Positions 15,941 through 22,357 of a stretch of 64,000 nt of DNA are shown here, piece after piece. The DNA lies in contig MAAQ01000005.1 in NCBI GenBank assembly GCA_002162685.1, forward strand, positions 62,001 to 126,000, given 5' to 3'. The stretch is from Flavobacteriales bacterium 33_180_T64. Its GTDB lineage: Bacteria; Bacteroidota; Bacteroidia; Flavobacteriales; Flavobacteriaceae. A program made the position numbers and the translations under genes. The notes under the pieces were generated by a model. The model was given only the letters and a program-made list of their open reading frames with translations. It was not told the origin of the DNA and ran no database searches. How positions within the stretch are numbered: position 1 is the first letter of the stretch; each line of letters starts with the position of its first letter.

Positions 15941-16153
15941 TTAGGCATTTTCAATGGTCTCGTTTCGATTAGCCCATTGAATACTATTTTCGGTTTCCAA
16001 CCGATAAGGATGCTTTTTGTCTCGCCAAAAAGAATCAAAAAGCGACCCGTTATCGAACGGGAGCGACGCTCTCTCTCGCCTCGTTTTAGTTCGAAAAAAC
16101 TGCTTTTTTCTCACGTCACTTCGTTGGCTCTTTAGCTTCAAGCCCAAAAACAA
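15941..16153 (-). CDS. Doubtful 70-residue ORF over the putative origin
   Basis: An open frame that overlaps the end of the 80-residue gene by 16 bases. The product is rich in Arg, Lys and Ser (KSQRSDVRKKQFF, RTKTRRERASLPF), with no recognisable fold, and the DNA beneath is full of hairpins. It could be a basic peptide, but the open frame may simply reflect structured origin DNA. A competing frame runs on the other strand. Confidence 0.25.
   Translation of the reverse strand: MFLGLKLKSQRSDVRKKQFFRTKTRRERASLPFDNGSLFDSFWRDKKHPYRLETENSIQWANRNETIENA
15990..16071. other. Hairpin cluster, putative replication origin of the ssDNA element
   Basis: Three hairpins lie within 82 bases upstream of the Rep gene. 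These are TCGGTT/AACCGA with a 3-base loop (15990-16004), CCCGTT/AACGGG with loop ATCG (16046-16061), and GAGCG/CGCTC around one base (16061-16071). Rep_trans-type initiators nick beside or within such structures. No nick site was identified. Confidence 0.45.
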
Positions 16154-16380
16154 AACATTATTAAGTTTAAAAAGAATAGTGCTAAAAGAGAAAAGACTGT
16201 CTTTCTATAAAAACTCAAATTACTATTGAGAGCGTCGTTGTCTCTTAAAAGCCTTTCATTTCTAAATTTTAGCATATTTATAGTGATTTGTGATATTGTT
16301 AAAGTATGTTTCCGTTCAAACTCTTGATTCACAATAGAATCAAGCATTTTTAGTATTTGTTCTGAATTGTTAAATCGCAT
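16138..16380 (-). CDS. Phage-element protein with coiled region and C-terminal membrane helix
   Basis: An 80-residue protein: a charged helical part (NSEQILKMLDSIVNQEFERK, FRNERLLRDNDALNSN) and a membrane helix at the end (VFSLLALFFLNLIMFCFWA). Its start overlaps the stop of the 60-residue gene by 11 bases. Early-region gene of unknown role. Confidence 0.5.
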   Translation of the reverse strand: MRFNNSEQILKMLDSIVNQEFERKHTLTISQITINMLKFRNERLLRDNDALNSNLSFYRKTVFSLLALFFLNLIMFCFWA

Positions 16381-16552
16381 GTTGTAAGGGTAAAAGGTCG
16401 TTTAATTCATTATTACAAAACTCATATTGACGCATTAAAGAATGCTTGTATTTTCTGTTTTTTCTACTGGATTGAATCTTATTATCAATCTGATTAAGGC
16501 GCTTAAATAAGTAGTTAATTTGTTCCGTTTCAGTAACTGGTATTAGTATCAT
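16370..16552 (-). CDS. 60-residue helical phage-element protein
   Basis: A short, charged, probably coiled-coil protein (VTETEQINYLFKRLNQIDNK, IQSSRKNRKYKHSLMRQYEF). It starts one base after the Cys/His-rich gene ends and overlaps the next gene. No known family. Kept because of the uninterrupted gene packing on this strand. Confidence 0.45.
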   Translation of the reverse strand: MILIPVTETEQINYLFKRLNQIDNKIQSSRKNRKYKHSLMRQYEFCNNELNDLLPLQHAI

Positions 16553-16553
16553 A

Positions 16554-16856
16554 TTAAAAGTGGTTTTTGTAAGTTTTATAAAATTCTTTGTGCCAATCTA
16601 AAAATCCTCTACGCTCGTTTTCTTCCATATGTTCAAGCGCACAATATCTTCTTAGGTGCATTAAATCGAGCTCTCGCTCGCTTGGAGTTCGTTTTCCCTC
16701 AAATGGGTTTACTGGTTCATCAAAACGATGATAATAGGTACAGCTTTTAATTTTCAAGAATTGACAGCCCCATAACTTGCAGTAAAATTTGGTATTAGTA
16801 GGCACGCCAGTTGCGTGGGCACATGTGCCACATCCTTTATAATTAGTATTTACCAT
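16554..16856 (-). CDS. Cys/His-rich small phage-element protein
   Basis: A 100-residue protein with Cys residues in GCGTCAHATG and FYCKLWGCQFLKIKSCTYYH, a spacing that suggests a small zinc-bound fold (two Cys-x2-Cys-like or Cys-x4-Cys pairs plus histidines). The rest is charged and helical, with aromatic residues at the end (FLDWHKEFYKTYKNHF). It may bind DNA or protein. No database family can be named. It starts 4 bases after the stop of the first gene of the block. Confidence 0.55.
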   Translation of the reverse strand: MVNTNYKGCGTCAHATGVPTNTKFYCKLWGCQFLKIKSCTYYHRFDEPVNPFEGKRTPSERELDLMHLRRYCALEHMEENERRGFLDWHKEFYKTYKNHF

Positions 16857-16860
16857 TGTT

Positions 16861-17265
16861 CTATATTAAGTCAGCCTTAATCAGATACAGAAATAAATCT
16901 TTGTTTGTTTTGGGTCTTTGAATGAAATATTCAAGATGATACACAGATGTACTTATATGCGGTATAGTCTTAGTTAAACGCATATAATTGTTGTGTAAAA
17001 ATGCAAACTCAATACTAATATAACGTTTGTTAACTTCATTTTTTAAAGAGCACATATTTGCATGCTTAGAAGCCGAAGTTTTATAATATCTTTGTGCAGT
17101 TCTTTGAAAAGTCAACATGTTTAACGTTTTACCGTATAAAGCATTTGCCTGTAATGTAGTCATTGGCTTGCGATTGCCATTTTTGGAAAGATTTCTTTTC
17201 CCGCTAGTTGGTAATGATGTTTGCCTAAAAGACAATTTTTTATTACCTTTGGTCTTGTAATTCAT
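16861..17265 (-). CDS. First gene of the phage-like element, basic protein of unknown function
   Basis: A 134-residue basic protein (NYKTKGNKKLSFRQTSLPTS, GKRNLSKNGNRKPMTTLQA) with no membrane helix or known motif. It is the promoter-proximal gene of the block, with a -7-type box about 60 bases upstream. Early position and charge would suit a nucleic-acid-binding or host-takeover protein. That is only a guess. Confidence 0.5.
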   Translation of the reverse strand: MNYKTKGNKKLSFRQTSLPTSGKRNLSKNGNRKPMTTLQANALYGKTLNMLTFQRTAQRYYKTSASKHANMCSLKNEVNKRYISIEFAFLHNNYMRLTKTIPHISTSVYHLEYFIQRPKTNKDLFLYLIKADLI

Positions 17266-17323
17266 AATATAAGTTTCGTGTTATTATGTCTTATGAGCTC
17301 CTCGATAGTCGTATATCGGTTTG

Positions 17324-17331
17324 CAAAAATA
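17324..17331 (-). promoter_or_regulatory. Candidate -7 box for the phage gene block
   Basis: On the minus strand TATTTTTG fits the Bacteroidota -7 consensus TAnnTTTG and would start a transcript about 50 bases before the first phage gene. No clear -33 TTG was found at the right distance. Confidence 0.35.
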
Positions 17332-17332
17332 C

Positions 17333-17360
17333 AAATCCTATCATTTCCGTGGTAGGATTT
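17333..17360. other. 11 bp hairpin beside the right dif-like site
   Basis: AAATCCTATCA pairs with TGGTAGGATTT (one wobble) around a six-base loop. A T-rich run follows on the plus strand. No plus-strand gene ends here, so it may shield the element from outside transcription, or be a minus-strand origin. Confidence 0.45.
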
Positions 17361-17382
17361 TTCTCTTTAAAACTGCATCATC

Positions 17383-17410
17383 TTGTACTATAATTTATAT
17401 TATGTAAAAT
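17383..17410 (+). other. Right dif-like attachment site of the phage-like element
   Basis: Left arm TTGTACTATAA, centre TTTATA, right arm TTATGTAAAAT. This is the best Xer site in the window: E. coli dif ends CATAA, TGTATA, TTATGTTAAAT, and B. subtilis dif ends in TTATGTAAACT. Either this site or 10516 may be the original chromosomal or residual dif, the other the phage-derived half. The stretch 17411-17691 to its right has no gene. It holds only a -7-type box before the lipase. Confidence 0.7.
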
Positions 17411-17656
17411 AAAAATAATTAAAGCTTCTTAGCCAGCCCTATGCTTTCAAATATTTTGTTTTAAAGATAAATCTTCTACTACACAGTTTACACTTGAATA
17501 GTATATAAAACATACTTCACTATTTACAGTATTAATAAGAACTAATAAAATTATATATGAATTAAGTTAAATGCATAAAAATAAATTATAAGATACTGAT
17601 AATGCGTGTTTTAAAAACCACGTAAATCTACCTGCACATCAAAGTCATCATCCAAT

Positions 17657-17664
17657 TATATTTG
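17657..17664 (+). promoter_or_regulatory. Candidate -7 box for the lipase gene
   Basis: TATATTTG fits TAnnTTTG, 28 bases before the lipase ATG. No convincing -33 element. Confidence 0.4.
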
Positions 17665-17691
17665 AGTACTCACCAAAAAATAGATTAAATT

Positions 17692-18615
17692 ATGACAACT
17701 GTAAATTTAAACTGTAAACTATTATGTGCTTCCGAAGCTGCATATTGTATTCAACCTGATAGTCATCCTGGGAAATATAACCCGTGTAAATCGGATCCTA
17801 GTATTACCAAAAACATCATTAATCAATATAATGCCGTTGGTTTTATTGAAGATCCTTATGTGTGTGTGTCATCACAAATAGAAGCTTGTCTTGTTGGAAA
17901 AACAGATTATGGTATTGTTGTCTCATTTAGAGGAACTTTACCTCCAGCTTGGAATCTACCTTCTATTTTTGATTGGATTGAAAATATATTTATGGCACCT
18001 CCTGTGTCAAGTCCTTATTTTACTGGGAAAGTACACAGTGGTTTCTTCTTGGCTGTAAAACTATTAGAAAGTCAAATTTTAGCTGCTGTGCATGCATTAG
18101 ATCCATCACATCGCTACCCTTTATATTTTACAGGTCACAGTAAAGGCGGCGGAATGGTGCCTATTGCTGCTATGTATTTTAGAAATAAATATAGCTGGCG
18201 TATTACGCAAACCATAAGAATTGCTGGTCCAAAACCTGGTGATCAAGAATTCGCAGATGGCTTTAACGCTGTATTTCCTGCAGATATAAATTATCAAAAT
18301 TATTTAGATATTGTGCCTTTATTACCACCTTCAAAATTGTTTGTTGATACACTCCTACTTATTCCTGATCTTCCTGAGTCTCTAAAGCATTTATTAAAAG
18401 ATGCTGCTTCATGGAATTATGTGAATGTTGGTATAGATGCTTATATTAATGAAGATGGTGTTGTTACAAGACCACCATTAATTGAAGAGCGTATAGGTGA
18501 AATCATGTGGAAACTCATAGAATTAGATGCAAGTGCTATTGCCGATGCACACCATGCAAGTTGTGGTTATCGTTATATGCAAGGTGTCTGTCAAGGTAAT
18601 GTGTGTAAATTCTAA
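17692..18615 (+). CDS. Class 3 lipase family protein
   Basis: A 307-residue alpha/beta hydrolase of the fungal-lipase-like class 3 family. The strand-turn-helix LYFTGHSKGG has nucleophile Ser150. YLDIVPLLPP has the family acid Asp, and DAHHASCGYRYM near the end carries the His. V-S-F-R-G-T earlier in the chain is the usual oxyanion/strand region. No classical signal peptide is evident, although the N-terminus and C-terminus are rich in Cys (six or more), which may hint at disulphides or thioester modification. Likely lipid or ester hydrolysis. It is the first ordinary gene right of the Xer-bounded island. Confidence 0.8.
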   Translation: MTTVNLNCKLLCASEAAYCIQPDSHPGKYNPCKSDPSITKNIINQYNAVGFIEDPYVCVSSQIEACLVGKTDYGIVVSFRGTLPPAWNLPSIFDWIENIFMAPPVSSPYFTGKVHSGFFLAVKLLESQILAAVHALDPSHRYPLYFTGHSKGGGMVPIAAMYFRNKYSWRITQTIRIAGPKPGDQEFADGFNAVFPADINYQNYLDIVPLLPPSKLFVDTLLLIPDLPESLKHLLKDAASWNYVNVGIDAYINEDGVVTRPPLIEERIGEIMWKLIELDASAIADAHHASCGYRYMQGVCQGNVCKF

Positions 18616-18642
18616 TAGACATTTAATAGTATATATAAAACA

Positions 18643-18676
18643 AAGCACCTTTCTGATTAATTTCAAAAAGGTGCTT
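18643..18676. terminator. Bidirectional terminator between lipase and metalloprotease
   Basis: AAGCACCTTT and AAAGGTGCTT form a 10 bp stem between two convergent genes, with T- and A-runs on the two sides. Confidence 0.75.
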
Positions 18677-18709
18677 ATCTTTTAACTGAACTATTGGTTG
18701 TATCGTTTC

Positions 18710-21184
18710 TTATTTCGGATCTAAAATCTCCTCGATACGTTTTACGATATCTCTATAATGATATTTGGTTACGGTATTTACACCTCGTGTTCCTGCTGCT
18801 GCAACCTGACGTTTTAATATATTTAATTCACCACGAACTAAAGCTCTAATATCAGATTGCGATACATTATAGTATTGTCTTGCACGTCTTGGATCAAGAT
18901 CTTCGGTCATTAAATAAGCCATACGGTCTACATAAGCACGTTGTAAATTACGACGGTAAACATCTACGTTTTTGGTTATATTCGCTTCACTCCAAACACC
19001 TTTTCTCAAAGCTTTCATCATTGACAGTGCACTATAATTTGTGTTGTCAAGTGCTTCGTGATCTATTAAACGTCCTAAGCGTTCAAAACTCAATAAACCG
19101 TTTAAATAGCGACTTTGTAAACGTCTGAAACGTTCTGTATATCCAGCATAGTCAATATTTTGTAACATGGTTTTATCTACCAACCACATTGGTGTTGTAA
19201 ATGCATTTTTATGCAGCCACTGCATCGATTCTTGCTGTTTTTGCTTCGGAACAGCTTGATAAGCAATACCACCTTGACTTGGTGTTATAAGATGCTCTTC
19301 TACACCTCCAACATTCTTTAAAACATGACCAATATAGCGATTATAACAGCCTAATAATTCACCATAAAGTTCTTCTAAATCGTCATAGTTATTCGTCTGA
19401 CTGCTTGTCCATTCTGGTAAATGTGCTGTGACATACTCAAGATTTTTAAGTGCATAGTCTGATGCTTTAATCGCATCATTACCAATATCTTCAGTTTGCG
19501 AATTAGGATCAAAACGACTGCTCTGTCTTCCAAAAGCATATCTAGAATCACTAGCTTTTTCCATAATCCATTGGTCTAAAGTTTGACGCTCCTCCTCTGC
19601 CGAATCTGCGCCAGGAATTGCACGATAACCCCAATTTATTGCATAATGGTCATACGGTCCGATTTGACGAACAAATCGAATATTCTCATCACCTGGTTGT
19701 GCGATATAATTGTAACGTGCATAATCCATAATTGTTGATGCAATACCAAATTCTTGTGTAAAAGCACCATTTCTATAGCTTTCTACATCATAAGCTTTAC
19801 TCGCACTCATATTATGTGGTAAACCTAAAGCGTGACCAACTTCATGAGCAATAACCATTTTCATCATCTCACCAATATCTTCCGCAGGTGTGTCTAAAGT
19901 TCGTGCTGAAGGATTTGCAGCGCCTGTTTCTAATAAATAGCGATTTCGGTACGAGCGTAAATGGTTGTGATACCAGATAATATCACTTTCAATAATCTCA
20001 CCACTTCTAGGATCTGAAACACTTGGTCCCATGGCATTTCTAGTTTCACTAGCAACATAACGCACTACAGAATACCGAATGTCTTCAGGACTAAAATCGG
20101 GATCTTCCTCTTTGGTCGGTGGATATTTCGCAATAATAGCATTCTTGAATCCAGCACTTTCAAATGGACCTTGCCATAACTCAATACCTTCTTTGATGTA
20201 TTTGCGTAAGCTCTCTGGTGTTGCAGGATCTAAATAGTAAACAATAGGCTTTACAGGTTCTACCAATTCTCCTCTTGCATAAGCTTCAGGGTCTTTTGGC
20301 TCTAATCGCCAGCGTCTGATATAAGTCTTTCTATCTGCTTTTAATTTATCACTTCCATAGTCTACCTGACTAAAAGAAAACCAGCCTACACGATCATCGG
20401 AAAAACGAGGTTCCATAGGTGTTTCAGGAAGTAATATCATCGATTGGTTCATTTGTAAACTAATTGTTTCAGCAGAACGTGTTGAAGGTGGTGCAGACGC
20501 ATTATAGGTCATATCTTGAACCACTTCTATATTCTGCGGAAAACTCTTCATGCCATTTATAAAACTACGAGAACCATCCAGATTACGAACTTTATAGGTT
20601 GTACGTAAGCGTCCTGATAAACCGCTAATTGCCTTGACATCAGTACTGTAAAATTTAGTTACATCTACTACAATTGCTGTCGAGTCTTTACTAAAAGCTG
20701 CGATATCAAAAGCATATAATGTAGGTTCGTAGTTATTAGATTTCACCGAAATACTAATAGGCAATTCTTCATCGGCTACGGCATTATACGAGCGCTCTTT
20801 AATTAAAATCTTGTCATCAAAACGTTCCCATGCAATTAAACGTTCAGCCATTTTTGATCCTGCATTTATATAACCTCCTCCTAAATTTGAAGGTAATTTT
20901 GCAATTCTACTTACCAATAGCATGTCTTTTCCTAAATGGTCATTAGGGATTTCAAAAAAGTACTTCGCTCCTACTTTATGCACTTTAAACAAACCATCGT
21001 CTGTTATGGCATCTTTAGTAATCACTTTATCGTAGTCTTTAATTTTGCCTTCCTTCTTTTTCGGGGCTGGTTTTACGACTTCCGTTTTTTGATTTTTTTT
21101 CTTTTTCCGCTTAGATTGCGCTTGGTGAGACATTGGTATCATACTAAAAAGTAATGTCAATGTAAACAGCAATGATTTTCTCAT
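18710..21184 (-). CDS. Secreted zinc metalloprotease, DUF5117/DUF4953 type
   Basis: An 824-residue protein starting with a signal peptide (LLFTLTLLFSMIPMSHQAQ). The metzincin-like zinc motif H447-E-V-G-H451-A-L-G-L-P-H457-N is followed downstream by STIMDYARYNY, the Met-turn. The N-terminal half (about 40-330) matches the DUF5117/5118 beta region, and the C-terminus the DUF4953 helical part. Such proteins are common and often multiple in Bacteroidota, located in the periplasm or outside, with unknown substrates. Monocistronic, convergent with the lipase. Confidence 0.85.
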   Translation of the reverse strand: MRKSLLFTLTLLFSMIPMSHQAQSKRKKKKNQKTEVVKPAPKKKEGKIKDYDKVITKDAITDDGLFKVHKVGAKYFFEIPNDHLGKDMLLVSRIAKLPSNLGGGYINAGSKMAERLIAWERFDDKILIKERSYNAVADEELPISISVKSNNYEPTLYAFDIAAFSKDSTAIVVDVTKFYSTDVKAISGLSGRLRTTYKVRNLDGSRSFINGMKSFPQNIEVVQDMTYNASAPPSTRSAETISLQMNQSMILLPETPMEPRFSDDRVGWFSFSQVDYGSDKLKADRKTYIRRWRLEPKDPEAYARGELVEPVKPIVYYLDPATPESLRKYIKEGIELWQGPFESAGFKNAIIAKYPPTKEEDPDFSPEDIRYSVVRYVASETRNAMGPSVSDPRSGEIIESDIIWYHNHLRSYRNRYLLETGAANPSARTLDTPAEDIGEMMKMVIAHEVGHALGLPHNMSASKAYDVESYRNGAFTQEFGIASTIMDYARYNYIAQPGDENIRFVRQIGPYDHYAINWGYRAIPGADSAEEERQTLDQWIMEKASDSRYAFGRQSSRFDPNSQTEDIGNDAIKASDYALKNLEYVTAHLPEWTSSQTNNYDDLEELYGELLGCYNRYIGHVLKNVGGVEEHLITPSQGGIAYQAVPKQKQQESMQWLHKNAFTTPMWLVDKTMLQNIDYAGYTERFRRLQSRYLNGLLSFERLGRLIDHEALDNTNYSALSMMKALRKGVWSEANITKNVDVYRRNLQRAYVDRMAYLMTEDLDPRRARQYYNVSQSDIRALVRGELNILKRQVAAAGTRGVNTVTKYHYRDIVKRIEEILDPK

Positions 21185-21376
21185 GGTTTTGATTGTTTGG
21201 TCTGATTATGCTTTAAAAATAATCATTGCAGCGTAGATTGAAATAGTTTTCACAAAATTTTAAGGACTTCTAATTTCAGTAGTTAACAATTAGTAGTTAA
21301 TAAAATTAAACGTTTAAAAAGTCCGTATCTAATTTCATATCGTAGATATAGTCATAACCCAAACGTAAAATCAATT

Positions 21377-22201
21377 ATGAAACGAATTTCAGTAATCTTA
21401 GTATCCGCATTATTTTTAACCGCTTGTGTGTCTAAAAAGAAATATCTAGCATTAGAACAAGATCATGGGGCGTTAAAAAGTGAATTAACGAAAACCAAAG
21501 TCGAAAACGAAACACTAGAAGCGAAGTTTGAAAGCATTCAAAAGCGTGTTGATAGTTATAATTCTAAAATAAATGAACTTACCAATGAAACTAATGCTAA
21601 ATTAGTATCTGTAGATGGTATTGTTATTTCTGAAAATCAAAAGCAAGCCATGCGCGAATCACTTAAAAGCGTACCTCCTGCCTATATGTCAACCGCTAAA
21701 ACATTGAAAGACTCAATGAATTTAGCATTACAGTTCAACTTAAAATCATCTATAGAAAATATTGAAGAAGATGAAGATATTGTCATTACTATTGAAGAAA
21801 CAGTAGTCATGATTTCTATCTCTGATAAGATGCTATTTAACTCTGGGAGTTATAAAATAAGTTCTAAAGCAGATGCTATTTTACAAAAGATTGCAAATGT
21901 TATAAATGCCGAAGAGAGTCTTGATGTTATGATTGAAGGGCATACAGATAACCAATTGATGAAGAGTAGTTCAGAAATTAAAGATAACTGGGATTTAAGT
22001 GTGCTTCGAGCAACATCTGTAGTTAAAAAATTGCAAAATGATTATAGTGTTTCACCTGAACAACTCATTGCTGCAGGACGTAGTTTTTACCAACCACTAA
22101 CAGATAATAATACGGCTGTAAACAGATCTAAAAACCGTAGAACACGTATCGTGATCTTACCTAATATAGATAAGTTTTTTGCTATGATGGCAACAAAATA
22201 A
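21377..22201 (+). CDS. OmpA-family peptidoglycan-binding lipoprotein
   Basis: A 274-residue lipoprotein: signal peptide with lipobox L-T-A-C (Cys17), a coiled coil (about 25-75, EQDHGALKSELTKTKVENET), a linker, and an OmpA C-terminal domain (about 145-265). The motif IEGHTDNQL, the NWDLSVLRATSVV helix and NRSKNRRTRIVI are the residues that hold the diaminopimelate of peptidoglycan. Role: tethering the outer membrane to the wall. Followed by an intrinsic terminator. Confidence 0.85.
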   Translation: MKRISVILVSALFLTACVSKKKYLALEQDHGALKSELTKTKVENETLEAKFESIQKRVDSYNSKINELTNETNAKLVSVDGIVISENQKQAMRESLKSVPPAYMSTAKTLKDSMNLALQFNLKSSIENIEEDEDIVITIEETVVMISISDKMLFNSGSYKISSKADAILQKIANVINAEESLDVMIEGHTDNQLMKSSSEIKDNWDLSVLRATSVVKKLQNDYSVSPEQLIAAGRSFYQPLTDNNTAVNRSKNRRTRIVILPNIDKFFAMMATK

Positions 22202-22249
22202 TAACGACTTAACTATAGCTAAATATTATGGTTGATTAATCCGCGAAAA

Positions 22250-22270
22250 GGCCGTAGTATTCTACGGTCT
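22250..22270 (+). terminator. Intrinsic terminator of the OmpA lipoprotein gene
   Basis: GGCCGTAG/CTACGGTC-type stem with loop TATT and a run of nine T. It lies inside the over-long reading of the next gene, which supports the downstream start at 22358. Confidence 0.8.
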
Positions 22271-22328
22271 TTTTTTTATGTTTTATTGTTATTTATCAGC
22301 ATTATAGTAGTCCTAACAAAATGTTTTA

Positions 22329-22336
22329 TATTTTTG
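22329..22336 (+). promoter_or_regulatory. Candidate -7 box of the haloperoxidase-like gene
   Basis: TATTTTTG fits TAnnTTTG and lies 21 bases before the ATG at 22358, after the upstream terminator. No clear -33 box. Confidence 0.4.
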
Positions 22337-22357
22337 AATACCTATGATATTAATGAC

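Larger units (their letters stand above)
10544..17410 (-). mobile_element. Prophage-like element of a small ssDNA phage, bounded by dif-like sites
   Basis: About 6.87 kb containing only minus-strand, tightly packed small genes with no integrase or terminase. Contents in transcription order: four small genes, a hairpin-rich region, a Rep_trans-type initiator with a small HTH protein, a terminator, a candidate capsid gene and three small genes of which two have C-terminal membrane helices, a terminator, then a 45-residue protein, a glucosaminidase-like protein, a membrane-anchored protein and a Cys-containing terminal protein, and a strong terminator. Size and content recall tail-less flavobacterial ssDNA phages (FLiP, about 9.2 kb; the Omtje/Cellulophaga phi18:4 type, about 6.5 kb). 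That relation is from memory and not tested by search. Confidence 0.7.

Noticed and set aside
16017-16229. 70-residue plus-strand ORF over the phage origin region
   Set aside because: It opposes all neighbouring genes and covers hairpin DNA. The opposite-strand frame is only slightly better and is listed as doubtful.
22232-22357. Longer N-terminus for the haloperoxidase-like gene
   Set aside because: These 42 codons cover the terminator of the previous gene and would bury the signal peptide.
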